DNA from: Sipunculus nudus
Lineage: Eukaryota; Annelida; Sipuncula; Golfingiida; Sipunculidae
Assembly: GCA_026874595.1 (NCBI GenBank)
Contig: CM049315.1
Coordinates: 446,001 to 510,000, forward strand
DNA: 64,000 bases
Direction: 5' to 3'
This document shows positions 49,701-61,057 of the stretch, piece after piece. Under the pieces are notes generated by a model. That model was not told the DNA's origin. It searched no databases and was given only the letters and a program-made list of their open reading frames with translations. Both the position numbers and the translations under genes were made by a program. The number at the start of each line of letters is the position of its first letter. The stretch's first letter is position 1.

Positions 49701-50139
49701 GTACCGTTTGGTCTCCGAAGTCCCCTTAAATATCTGTGTATTCAAATCTCAGACTGTTATTAGTTCACTTTGCCAGTCACTCATAAGTGGCCTTTTAATG
49801 ATTACTAATTTATTAATCTTGTTCCAAAGTTCAATATTTCATTATTTTTTGTTTTTATACAATTTAGTGCACCAGGAGGTCTTACCCAACAGGCATCAGG
49901 ATAAATGACACACCTTGCGATGCCGTTAATATGTATAAGCCCCTGGCACGCATGTAAAGCTCTGTGTCACTGAAAGGTTTCATACGCTTGAAGCATCTAC
50001 ATATGATAAATATATTCCTATACACTCCTAAATGGTAATTTGACTTATATGAAATGCTTACAAATATGAATGCAATTATAACAGAACATAAAACAAAAAT
50101 ATTCAGTCAAACATTGTTTATGGTAACACACTGGCTTCA

Positions 50140-50495
50140 CGGTCCTGCCATGCCTCGGCGACTGGCTCGTCCACGCTCACGGCCGCGTTCTCCTTCTCTT
50201 ACACCGTTTTCAGGTTGATTCATTTCTTACGTACCTCGGGTTCATTGTGAACGAGAAGAAGTCTCTTTTCTATCCGTGGTCTTGGATTTTTGGTCGGGCG
50301 TGGCCTTGCTTCCCCGCGATTACGCGCTCGCGCTACGCTTCAAGATCCATGCTTTTCTCGCTAAGCGATGACACTGGTGTTCCATGGCATATTCCGGCGC
50401 TTCCTAATGCTAAGTACCGGTTTGGTGCCACGAACTTTCCGGTTCGTTCTCTGCGATACTATCTGAAGGCTACGAAATCAATCGGGGTGGGGGGG
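50140..50495 (+). pseudogene. DIRS-like reverse transcriptase fragment
   Basis: Plus-strand frames give LGDWLVHA (near 50155), then FLTYLGFIVNEKKSLF (near 50225-50270), and after a frame change FGATNFPVRSLRYYLKA (near 50430). Order and spacing fit the DIRS/tyrosine-recombinase retroelement RT (DDWL, LG..VN..KS, and RPL..YL..), with the first Asp of the DDWL-type motif replaced by Gly. Only a fragment, with frameshifts. Confidence 0.45.
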
Positions 50496-50767
50496 GGGGG
50501 GGGAATTATTTGTTAAATAAAAATTGGGTAACTCATTAACAGAAATGAGTCCTATTTACATATAAGTAAATGGATATAGGACGCCATAAAACTTACTCAC
50601 GATCACTTCCAGAAGGAAGACTTTTCTTCCTTACATTTCGCAGCTCACGACGTGCGAGTCATTGCTACATTTTCAGCGCAGCTTTATGGTGTCTCTGTTT
50701 CCCAATTAGTCATGAAAGGTATTTGGAAATCTCACTGCATCTTTACGACCTACTACCTTTGAGATAG

Positions 50768-50768
<1 letters not shown>

Positions 50769-50803
<35 letters not shown>
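50769..50803. repeat. (TATC)n microsatellite
   Basis: Nine TATC units. Confidence 0.95.
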
Positions 50804-50806
50804 ATA

Positions 50807-50926
50807 CAGTGAAACCTCGTTGTGTCGAGCAGGGTTAAGTCGAATTCCCGCATGTGTCGAAGTCGAATGAGGGGTTCCTGCAAAAAACAGTTAAAACCTT
50901 ACTAATATACCTCCGCTATATTATAT
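50807..50926 (+). mobile_element. Tigger/pogo-like end fragment, duplicate 1
   Basis: Begins CAGTGAAACCTCGTTGTGTC after TA. It is nearly identical for ~115 bp to 51002-51117 and then runs into TA-rich sequence. The duplicate pair is separated by a TA tract of ~75 bp. Confidence 0.6.
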
Positions 50927-50938
50927 ATATATATATAC

Positions 50939-51001
<63 letters not shown>

Positions 51002-51004
<3 letters not shown>

Positions 51005-52010
51005 TGAAACCTCGTTGTGTTGAGCTCGGTTAAGTCGAATTCCCGCATGTGTCGAAGTCGAATGAGGGGTTCCTGCAAAAAACAGTTAAAACCTTACTAA
51101 TATAACTCCGCTGGTGTCGAAGTCGGATGTGTCGAAAACCCTAATGTGTCGAGGTGATTTGTTGGTCTCCAGCGTATATTTCTATCGCTTAACTCGAAGT
51201 CATGTTTGGATAACAGTTGTGCACGGCCCGTCAATCATCATTGGGCGGTGATGACCAGTCATAATTAATTAATACCGACAAGGCTCTCACTCATCAAGCG
51301 CGATGGGTCTGTCACTCGTCTCGAGGTCATGCCGCTTTAATGTTCTGACAATAGTTGTCCACAGTCCAACTACCATACTTACGGCCGCGATGACCAGTTA
51401 CATAATTAATACCGGCAAGGATCTAATTCAACAAGCGCGATGGCTTACATACCTAGTCCGTTGTTCACCTACTTGGCCCTCATGATCATGCCTTTCTTCT
51501 GTCGCCGACAAAGCATTAATGAGAAGTTATTGATAAAAAAATACATAATCCAATACTTCCCTTTGATGTGTCTAGGATAAACATACAGGACTCTGTATAA
51601 CGGGAGGAGATGAGATCTATATCAAACTGACTTTTATTTACCATAAAGTACGTTATACTGTATTACTGCTTCACTTTTATATTGTTCGTGTCCTGTTTGC
51701 TATGACGTCTCAGCCTGCTAAGCGTAAGCTTGTTGTAAAGACCATGTAAATCTCGTTCAGTCTCTCTCTTTCTCTCTCTCTATCGCTCTGTCCACACACA
51801 CTATTTTTCTGTTAGAGTTTGAAATTCTATGATGCTCAAAGAAAAAATTAATGAAAAGAAATAATAATAAGAAATCTAAAGGATTCACGCAAACATTTAT
51901 GAGAACTTTATAATTTAAGCCCTATACATGTGCAGTATTTATCGATGATAATCGAGGCTGAAGAAGGTTAAATATAATGAACACCGGTTGTCTCGAACTC
52001 CGGTTGTGTC
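51002..52010 (+). mobile_element. Degraded Tigger/pogo-like DNA transposon
   Basis: Starts with the same CAGTGAAACCTCGTTGTGT terminus after TA and shows repeated 'gtgtcgaagtcg' motifs. It contains an internal diverged direct duplication of about 150 bp (around 51190-51300 versus 51330-51445, sharing 'gatgaccagt', 'aattaatacc' and 'caagcgcgatgg'). At 51702 an ATG opens MTSQPAKRKLVVKTM then stops, which resembles the N-terminus of Tigger-type transposases. The right boundary is uncertain and no full transposase remains. Confidence 0.45.
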
Positions 52011-53264
52011 GAAGTATATATGATTTTGCTTATAATGAATATGGTACTTTTGGTAAAGGTGAATTTCGTTTTATAATAACACCAAGATATTTTCATATGA
52101 GTATTAACAAAGTAAATACTGCTCCTTTCTCTGACTGATTCTTATTATGTAATATGATCATCATCTTATTAGAAAACTTACACATTTGCATTCTTTAATT
52201 AACTCATATGCATATGTATATATACACAACAAGAGAAGCGATGTTGATCGGAATAAAATGAAAAAAAAGATGCCTATTAGAAGCTTCAAATTCAGTATTT
52301 GCCTGCTTTGTCAGGTGCCGAGTGGGGAATTGTCTTAGGGGGTATAATATGTGCAATTTGCTGATTTAGATATGTAATATGCAATTGGTCAAATAATGCA
52401 CATATCTTTTGTGCCAACTGGACGCGCAGCTTCTGTATCCTTTGATTCTGATGCTGAGGAACTCATATTTTCATATGAAAAAGCAAAAAAAGCAAAATTA
52501 AACGTGTCAAATAAACTATGAGCCAATTTAAGGACACTTTTAATTATTGTTCAGATTTATGTTACATGTAGGGATGTTTCATGTTGTACCATTGGTCATG
52601 GCTAACTGGGTAATCACTCCACCTGGTGAAGGAATATGCCATGCACTTTTCTATTAATAAGCTAAAGCATATTGTTGAAAGGGTATTTAATTGTCTGCAT
52701 ATTCCGTATCAACACTTAGTGAGGATATAACGTAGGCCTATATATTTGAAAGGGGAAAATATTGAGGTCGATTATCCAAGTGGGCTTTATTATAGGTCTG
52801 ATTATATTTAGAAGTAACAAATATCGATAATCTTTAGTCAAGAGAGAATGTTATATTTTTGCATTTTGTTCTTTAATTGATTCTTTGCAGTGCAATTATA
52901 TCGGTTCCTGTTTGAGTTATCGCTAATTTTATTGATTGTAGTTAAACCATTGATTTTTGATAAATCATAAAACAATAAATCAATATATATCATGGTACCC
53001 CTATATCACATAATTAAGGAAGTTCAAATCAATAAGAAGAAAGCTTTTTTTTAATAATTAGAGAAACACTATACTCTTTTCATACAATACATATATACAT
53101 GTAAAAAAAAACCACAACACAATAATACATATATAAAATTAGTTACACCAGCATATAAAATAATTATACATGCAATTATTGCATTACTTATAAAATAGAC
53201 ACCAAAACCACATATTTTTTTTATTCAATCACTTTTCATTCAAAACAAGCCATGGGCATGTATT
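52011..53264. other. Unassigned AT-rich sequence
   Basis: No gene or repeat pair recognised. Confidence 0.4.
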
Positions 53265-53270
53265 AAAACA

Positions 53271-54309
53271 AGTGACCCAGGGGTCATGACGCTCAGCTGA
53301 CCAGGAAGACATTGACAAAAGTAATTTTATCATCTGAATGACAAATTTGAATGAAATACTTTTTCCAAACTTGACCTTTTGTATAAAATCATCCAATATT
53401 CATTGGGGTACTATGGAGCTCTGTAGCATGAAGGATATGGGTAACAGACACCTATTTTCAAGGTTTACAAGATGACTTTTCAGGGGTCTCCCAGCATGTC
53501 AAAAATTAAAATTCTAGGTCCAGTTATTATGATTTGTGCCCTGTTAACAGATGACCAAATGTTTATTATGGGGGGTATTTCAAAGCCGCATAGGATGAAG
53601 GTTATGGGTAACAGAGATGTTATTTCAGGTGCACAAGGAGACTTTTCAGGGGCCTCCCAGCATATCAAGAAAGAAGATTCTAGGTCCAGTCATTATGATT
53701 TGTGCCCTGTTAATATATGACCAAATCTTTATTCTGGGGAGTACTTCAGAGCCCCATAGCTCACAGAATATGGGTAACAGGGACCTTATTTCGGGTTTCC
53801 ATGTAGACCTTTTATGGGCTTCCCTGGAGGTGAGGACAGAAGATTCTAGGTCCAGTCATTATGATTTGTGCCCTGTTTATAGATGACCAAATGTTTAAAG
53901 ATCACAAAAGTAGAGAAAAAATTGTAAAAAATAAAAAAATATAGGTGGCGCCACCAATCTCCAGGAATTGATGAAACACTCCATGATCAATATCCATGCA
54001 AAGAATCATGGTGATTAATGCATTAGTTGTTCAGATACTTGAGCTTTTGTATTAAATTTTGCATTATTCTGGGGGGGGGGGGGGGGGTACTTCAGAATCT
54101 CATAGCTCGAAGAATATAGGTCACAGTGACCTAATTTCAGGTTTACAAGGAGAATTTCCATAGACCTCCCAGGATGTCAAGTAAGAAGATTCCAGTTCTA
54201 GCGGTTACGATTTGTGCCCTGTTAACGGACAGACGCCCGGACGGCCGGACGGACGACGGACAAAAGGTGATCCCTATAGCTCAGATGACTTTCAGTCAGC
54301 TGAGCTAAT
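53271..54309 (+). mobile_element. Pearl/Helentron-like element, copy 2
   Basis: The 5' block has the palindrome TGACCC-AG-GGGTCA (53273-53286) then GCTCAGCTGA (53291-53300). The core is tandem units of ~165 bp marked by 'atgggtaacag' at ~53439, 53605 and 53769, plus one long unit at 54117. The 3' block has a GGACGGACGACGGAC stretch (54240-54261) and a hairpin ending in TCAGCTGAGC (54296-54305). The ends match those of 281-3345. Confidence 0.65.
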
Positions 54310-55997
54310 AAAAACACTTAATGGTCAATATCCATGCAAAGAATCATGATGATCTCCGTATTAGTTGTTCAGATACTTCAGCTTTTGTATCAAATTGTCC
54401 ATTATTCTGAGGGATACTTCAGAGTCCTATAGCTTGAAGGATATGGGTAACAGAGACCTAATTTCAAGTTTCCACAGGCACTCTTCATGGGCCTCCTTGC
54501 ATGACATGAATGAAGTTTCTAGGTCCAGTTGTTGCAATTTGTACCCTCTTGATAGATAACCACATCTTCAAAGGTCTCGAAAAAAGAGAAAAAAAATTCG
54601 TAAAAATTTGAAAAAAATAGAGGTGGCGCACCCTCTCTGCATAAACTGATGGAACAGCTCATGATCAATATGTATGCCAAAAATCATGACCATCAGTGTT
54701 GTAGTTATTGAGATACTGCACTTTTTGTATCAAATTTTCCATTATTCTGGGGGGGGGGGGGGGGTGGGTATTTTGGAGCCATACAGCCTAAAGAATATGG
54801 GTAACAGAGACCTAATTTCAGGTTTCCATGGAGAATTTTCATGGGTCTCCCTGTGTGTCAAGAATGAAGATTCTAGGTCCACTTTTTATGATTTGTGCCC
54901 TGTTAACAGATGTTCATATCTTTAAAGGTCTCAAAAATAGATAAAACATTCGTAAAAAAAACCCGAACAAATACAGGTTGTGCCACCAGTCTGCAGGAAC
55001 TGATGGAACACCTCTTGATCAATAGTTATGCCACAAATCATGACCATCAGTGATGTAGTTATTGAGATATTGAAGTTTTTGTTTGAAATTTTTGAGTACT
55101 CTGGGAGGTACTTTCGGGCCCCATAGCTCAAAGGATATGGGTAACAGAGACCTAATTTCTGGTTTCCCTGGAGACTTTTCATAGGTCTCTCAGTGTATGG
55201 AGAATGAAGATTCTAGGTCCAGTCGTTACGATTTGTGCCATGCTAACAGATGACAGCATCCTTAAAGGTCTCAAAAATAGAGGAAGAAATCGTAAAAAAA
55301 TCAAACAATATAGGTGGCGCCACCAGTCTGCAGGAACTGGTGGAACATCCCATAATCAATATGTATGCCAAAAATCATGACCATCAGTGATATAGTTATT
55401 GAGATATTGAAGTTTTTGTATGAAATTTTTGACTACTCTGGGGGGGGGGGGTACTTAAGGGCCCAATAGCTCGAAGGATATGGGTAACAGAGACCTAATT
55501 TCTGGTTTCCAAGGATATTTTTCATGGACCTCTCAGTGTGTCAAGAATTAAGATTCTAGGTCCAGTCTTTACGATTTGTGCCTTGTTAACAGATGTTCAC
55601 ATTTTTAAAGGTCCCAAAAATAGAGAAAAAAATTCGTAAAAAATCGAAAAATACAGGTGGCGCCACCAGTCTGCAAGAACTGATGGAACATCTCATGAGC
55701 AATATGTATGCAAAAAATCATGACCATCAGTGATGTAGGTAATGAGATGTTGATGTTTTTGTATGAAATTTTTTACTTTTCTGGGGGGTACTTTGGGGCC
55801 CCATAGCTCGAAGGATATGGGTAACAGAGACCTAATTTCTGGTTTCCAAGGAGATTTTTCATGGACCTCTCAGAATGCCAAGTTACAAGGTTCTAGGTCC
55901 AGCGGTTACGATTTGTGCCTGGTTAACGGACGGACAGACGGACGACGGACAAAGAGTGATCGCTATAGCTCAGATGACTTTCAGTCAGCTGAGCTAA
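54310..55997 (+). mobile_element. Pearl/Helentron-like element, copy 3, lacking a 5' block
   Basis: Directly abuts copy 2. The core has ~340-bp units with 'gggtaacagagacctaattt' at ~54444, 54798, 55138, 55481 and 55817 (spacings 336-354 bp). Each unit also contains a poly-G run, 'gattctaggtccag' and 'catgatcaatatgtatgcc'. The same 3' block and hairpin end it at 55985-55994. No 5' block is present, so it is either truncated or a tandem extension of copy 2. Confidence 0.65.
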
Positions 55998-56038
55998 AAA
56001 TGAATAAAATGGACGGGAGTTATATATTGTAGGAGTTC

Positions 56039-56040
<2 letters not shown>

Positions 56041-56092
<52 letters not shown>
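56041..56092. repeat. (TA)n microsatellite
   Basis: About 50 bp of TA immediately left of the MITE. Confidence 0.95.
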
Positions 56093-56094
<2 letters not shown>

Positions 56095-56275
56095 CAGTGA
56101 AACCTCGTTGTGTCGAAGTCGAGTGGACCCTCAGAAAACTTCGCCACATCCGAGGTTCGACACCAGCGGGTTTTATTTGGTAATAATTTATTTAGAGTCG
56201 TGCGGAATATGGAGTCTATTACTTCGACATAAGCGGGGTATTCGACTTGAGCGAGTTCGACACAACGAGGTTTCA
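56095..56275. mobile_element. Tigger/pogo-like MITE with TA flanks
   Basis: 181 bp whose left end CAGTGAAACCTCGTTGTGTC is mirrored by the right end GACACAACGAGGTTTCA (ending 56275), which lacks the last three bases. TA lies on both sides, the pogo/Tigger target. The interior is GC-rich relative to its flanks and non-coding. It shares termini with 50807 and 51002. Confidence 0.75.
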
Positions 56276-56311
56276 TATATACATATATCCTAAGGTATGA
56301 GATGGATCTGA

Positions 56312-56344
56312 ATCACTACCGTCAGTGTCGCTTTACCGGGTGAC
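56312..56344 (-). ncRNA. Degraded hammerhead-like motif, copy 2
   Basis: On the minus strand GTCAC pairs with GTGAT, and GACGGTA precedes the second stem strand as in a GTA cleavage site. However, the CTGATGA and GAAA cores are altered (CCGGTAA and GACA). Flanking sequence (ctaag.tatgagatg.atctgaatc, and tgactgaagttcaac) matches the copy at 27598-27638, so both derive from one repeat family. Confidence 0.4.
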
Positions 56345-56498
56345 TGAAGTTCAACTTATAAATATACATATAGCGCTGGAAATCTATACAGGTGAGAGAG
56401 AATGAGAAGGTTTGCTCAAGCGCTTCCGCTGATATAGGTAAATAATACACTAAAAAAATTTCAAACCAGGGATTAAAAACTGTCCGTTTAATGAAATA

Positions 56499-57490
56499 GT
56501 GACTGGTGTGACTAATAGGAGTCAGCTTGGAAACGTACAGAGCCCGTATCGGTCTGTATGGACCTGGGCCCCGCAATTAAATTCGATGGAGGGCCCCATG
56601 TTGGTGTTGCCATGTACACAGGTTTGTGTTTGTATAACAACTGCACTCTTTATCGCCCAGACGCTCACATGCAGTGGGGATATTGAAACTAACCCAGGCC
56701 CACCACCAACAGGGGCAAAGGATAAATCAAACAACCGAGGGCAACAGAGAACATTCAGACCAACACAAGCAAGATTAATAGATCTGAAAGTGGGGAATTA
56801 AGTGTGACGGCCAGTAGGCAAGACATAATGGACGGTAACATACAAGAATAGGAGGTGTCAAGTAAAAACACTGTGACACCAGGTAAACAGGTAACAAAAC
56901 AGTCAAAGCAGGGAACCCGGAATAGATTAGAAGATATCGTGAATCAGTTAGAAAATGTCAGATTTGGTTAGAAGGTTAATAAACATGAGGAACAAATTAA
57001 GGAGATATAACCTGATAGTTCATGGTATAGGGGAGGAAGATGGTAGGGAAAGTAAGATGGTAGGGAGCAGTGTGAGAAGAAGGTCAGAGAAGTGATGGGA
57101 GAAAAGTTTAACATGAAAGATGAGATGAGAAAACCATCTTTCATGAACATCGACATCGACAGGGCTCACAGACTTCCATGAAAGAAAGTGGTAAACCAAG
57201 TTTGGCCAAGTTTGAGCGCAATAAGGACAAGGACCTGGTTCTCCGGATTGCTCGCAAGACCTTTAGATACAAAAAAAAATTATCTACCTTTATACAAGAG
57301 GACTTTGCAGAACATATCAGGCATGTCAGATGTAATCTGGGAGTCAAGTTGACTGAGGCTATTGAAGGGGGACTCAAAGCATCATTAAATACGACAAACA
57401 TGTCATTGACAGTGAGGTTTATAAATGGAACAAAGAGCCAAAATGTGTGCGAAACTGAAAGAATCAAGGAATGTGACAGGAGGGGCATTT
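56499..57490 (+). pseudogene. LINE ORF1: 2A-like motif plus L1-ORF1-type RRM region
   Basis: The ORF from 56499 gives a hydrophobic stretch (CVCITTALFIAQTLT) followed by SGDIETNPGP, which contains the complete 2A consensus D-x-E-x-N-P-G-P at 56679-56702. It continues with a Lys/Arg-rich linker to a stop at 56802. Across frame changes the sequence continues with NLIVHGIGEEDGRES (57009-57053), IDRAHRLP (near 57155), then 57178-57492: KFERNKDKDLVLRIARKTF and FIQEDFAEHIRHVR. This is the RRM/C-terminal pattern of L1-type ORF1 RNA-binding proteins. Known 2A motifs cause ribosome skipping at the Gly-Pro step, and have been reported in several non-LTR retrotransposons. Stops and frameshifts make this copy non-functional. 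Confidence 0.75.
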
Positions 57491-57949
57491 AGCATTAGTA
57501 ACACTGACACAGGCAAATAGCATTGTGGCCAAAGCCCTAGAACCGTTTATAATTGACTGGAGATAAGTTGTGAATGTGTGTACGGACATACCTCTTCGAA
57601 TTCTCAGTTATTGTATGCTAATTCCAATAATCAAAATGTTTACATCTTTGTTATACTCTTTTACTTTAAATTTTGAATTTACCAGTGAATAATGGAAATA
57701 ATAGTTTGTTGTTGAAGATGATTTACATATTTATAATGATGGTGATTGTAAAAATGTTTCTGTCTCGTGTGTTTCAGGTGGTTCATTGACCTATTTGCAC
57801 AGAGCACAGTCCTGCACTCTAACTAAAACTTTAAACAGGGGACCCAGAACTGACGGCCAGTCTATTAACATAGAATAAACAAAACGTGGTGAGTTATTGA
57901 CTAATGCATTAGTTAAGAGAGGTTCTAAAGCAGTAATTTAGCATGTTGA

Positions 57950-58735
57950 TGAGATACCTTTAAGGTTACTAACCTGGAATGCGTATGGTCTCTGAAAACA
58001 CATACGGCAAAATGAATTGATGGATCTTTTTTTAAATAATGATGTGATCATAGTTGTTGAAACATGGGCAGAAAGTTGACAAGAATTTAGGGGCTCATTC
58101 TATGGGTAAACAGGCAATTCCTCAGAGAGGTGTATAAATGTAAAACATGGGGGTATTATGGTTCATGTGAAAATTGCTACAAAGATTATGTTAAAACTGT
58201 CATTACGAGTTATGCAGATATGTTGATTATTTTTGAAAAGGGGATAAACTGGAACTGTTAAAAGAAGTTTTATTACTGTCTGTATATATTGCACCTGTAC
58301 ATTCAGCTGTATACAGCGTTTTTGAGGAGGATAAATGCATTATTAGACTGAAAACATTTTATATGAATTGTTATGTGAATATGGTGATTTAGAAATGATT
58401 ATGATTTGAGACTTTAATGCGAGAATGGGATATTTGCAAGACAATCTGGAAGATGATGATACCAAATATCTAGGAATATCTGAATACCTTTAAGATAATT
58501 TTAGAATAAAGATAATGTTAGCAGATCACTGCAGGAGTTATTTATAGTGCTTAACTTGGGAATATTAAATGGTCGTATCAAACCAAATGTGCAATGTGAA
58601 TACACATATTGTTCATCTATTGGCAAGAGCCAAATTGATTGTATAATTGTCAGTTCAGGGTTATACTCTAAATTTTATAAATTCACAGTTTTGCATTTGG
58701 ACATGTGAGATAATTTTCCAGTGGCAGCAAAAATG
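57950..58735 (+). pseudogene. LINE AP endonuclease remnant
   Basis: Plus-strand blocks in order: LTWNAYGL (near 57972), VIIVVETW with the catalytic Glu (GAA at 58059), HGGIMVHVK (near 58147), a stop replacing the residue before DFNARMG (58410-58430), SQIDCIIVSS (near 58630), and DNFPVA (58709-58726), where family members have catalytic Asp-His. The His is changed to Asn here. Several stops and shifts are present. The enzyme would nick target DNA for retrotransposition. Confidence 0.8.
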
Positions 58736-59150
58736 GTGATAACAACAAATACAAATTCAATTATCAATTTGGATGAAAAGGAAGAAATTATATGTGTACA
58801 GTATAGAAACAGAAAAGCTAATCATAACTGTTGGGATGAAGATAACACAGTTGAAGAAAAGCGTAGTGTTTTTTACGGTATTGTTAACAATGTTCCTAAC
58901 AAGGCTGCTGAAATATTAGCACACGTGATGCAGCACTTTGCAGAAAACACATTTATAAAGAAGTCCAATACTTAAAGGAAGTGTATCAAACAACCAGGAT
59001 GGTGAGATGAGGCATGCGAGTCAGCAAGACTTGATAAATATAGAGCTTGAAAGTAATTGCAAATTGACAGATAGTAAAAATGATTTAACTAACTATCAAA
59101 GAAAGAAGGAATTCTTTTAAAAAAACCTGTTAATTTAAAAGTGAAATGCA
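58721..59150 (+). pseudogene. LINE post-endonuclease segment
   Basis: An 84-codon ORF (58721-58975) starts within the endonuclease C-terminal block and continues as FYGIVNNVPNKAAEILAHVMQHFAENT. After the stop, a frame with ACESARLDKY-like sequence (near 59010) matches the region that precedes the RT in such elements. The RT fingers and palm are not found downstream. Confidence 0.6.
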
Positions 59151-59559
59151 TGAGAAGAAAATAACAGGACAGATTATATCATGTCAGACTACCAAAAATG
59201 TGGCGCACAATGAAAAATATCAGGAGAGGCACAGAGAGAATAAATAATATATCGAAACAAAACTGATTTGATTATTTTAACAATCTCCTTGAAGACAAAC
59301 AGATAAAAGTGGATTCATTTTTTTGAGCAGGAAGTTATAAAAGTGTGGAATTCCTAAGGTGAAAGATATTTTATACAGATATGATTTTGAGTATATGTGG
59401 ATTTTCAGGATTTACACGATTGTAATAAATTTATTCGAGAATTCAGACAAAGAATAAGGGACGTTGGTATACAGGAATGGCCCCAACAAATAAATAATAG
59501 CAAGAGACTCAAAACATATGGTAATTTTAAATCGGTATTGGAAATAGAAAAATATTAAA

Positions 59560-59860
59560 CGTATACAATAAAAAAGGAATATACTCTACCTGGCTAGGTT
59601 CAGATGTTCAGTACACGAACTAGAAGTGGAAATGGGGAGAAGACATAAAATACCTGGATAGAACCAGTTATGCACATATTGTTTCAATAAAGGTTTTAAT
59701 ATTGTTGAAGATGAATATCATTTTTTATGAAATGGAGATTACATTATATTATCAGGCAACTGAGAAAAGGAAAGTCTATTTATAGACCAAGGAATTTATT
59801 AAAAGAACCTATTACTATACACACAATGTTAAAGATATTTTAAGTATAATGTTTTCTCCT
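59560..59860 (+). pseudogene. LINE ORF2 C-terminal knuckle fragment
   Basis: YLARFRCSVHELEVEMGR, then CTYCFNKGFNIVEDEYHFL (59670-59725), with a stop where the second Cys/Cys-rich part should follow. This is the usual C-terminus after the RT. Its closeness to the endonuclease part shows an internal deletion of well over 1 kb. Confidence 0.65.
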
Positions 59861-60414
59861 TAAAGTATAATGGTATCTGCCTATATTTATATATTAAATT
59901 CTTAAGCTTTTTGCTTACTCGTGTACTTTAATGAAAATAAACTTGCAACTGTTAGATCAGTGAAATAAAACATGAAACATTGCAGCATGCCACTGCAGGG
60001 GAACTATTGTGTAAAGTGAGTAGAACCATCTATCATTTTTTTATGTTTATGTTAAATGGTGGCTAATACATGAATAAAAATATAAATATAGGATGCAATA
60101 TGTGTGTATGTCTGGTAATTCACAGTTGAATATTTTCAAATCAAATGATCATATCATGATGCATGTTTCATTTGTGTTATGAAATGTTTGCCCTTAAATG
60201 ATTTTTTCATTTGCAAATAAGAAATAATTATATACTTATTGATTACTCTCAAATGTACAGTTTTTTGTGAGTATAAACTTAATTTTATTACATGTTTTGT
60301 TATGCATTACTTGTTAATTGTTGTTACATATTTTGTGTTATTTTTAATTTTTATTTTTTTTGTACAAGTGCATTTTTAGTGAAGTGTATTGTGATGCCAT
60401 TGCATCAGTTCTCT

Positions 60415-60526
<112 letters not shown>

Positions 60527-60934
60527 TTTTCCCCCTTTTTATTTGAATTATTTATTTAGTATTATTTTGTTCTGTCGTATGTACTCTCGGTACTTGCATT
60601 ATGTTCTTTGAAGTGTATTGTGGTATCTTTACATCATTTTTGTTTTTCCCCTTTTTTCTTTTCTTATTACTGTTTGGTTGTGCATTGTATTAATTGCTTT
60701 TATGTTTTTTGTATGCTTTGCATTTTCTTTGTATACTGCTTGCATTACGGGCATTTGGAGTATATAATAGTTTCATTGCATCATTAATTTTTAAATTATT
60801 ATTATTATACGTGTATTTATTTTAATAATACACTATATTTCATTGTATGTCTACTATTCCGTATAATATAATGCATGCATTAATTTTGTATTTTTTATTA
60901 CTATCTGTATCTATTATATTGTTAATGTAACGTT

Positions 60935-60937
<3 letters not shown>

Positions 60938-61010
<73 letters not shown>
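60938..61010. repeat. (TA)n microsatellite
   Basis: About 70 bp of TA with one ACA interruption, just before the LINE 3' end. Confidence 0.95.
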
Positions 61011-61011
<1 letters not shown>

Positions 61012-61057
61012 TATGTGCTTGAAGCCTTTAAATCAGAATAAATACCTATTCATTCAT

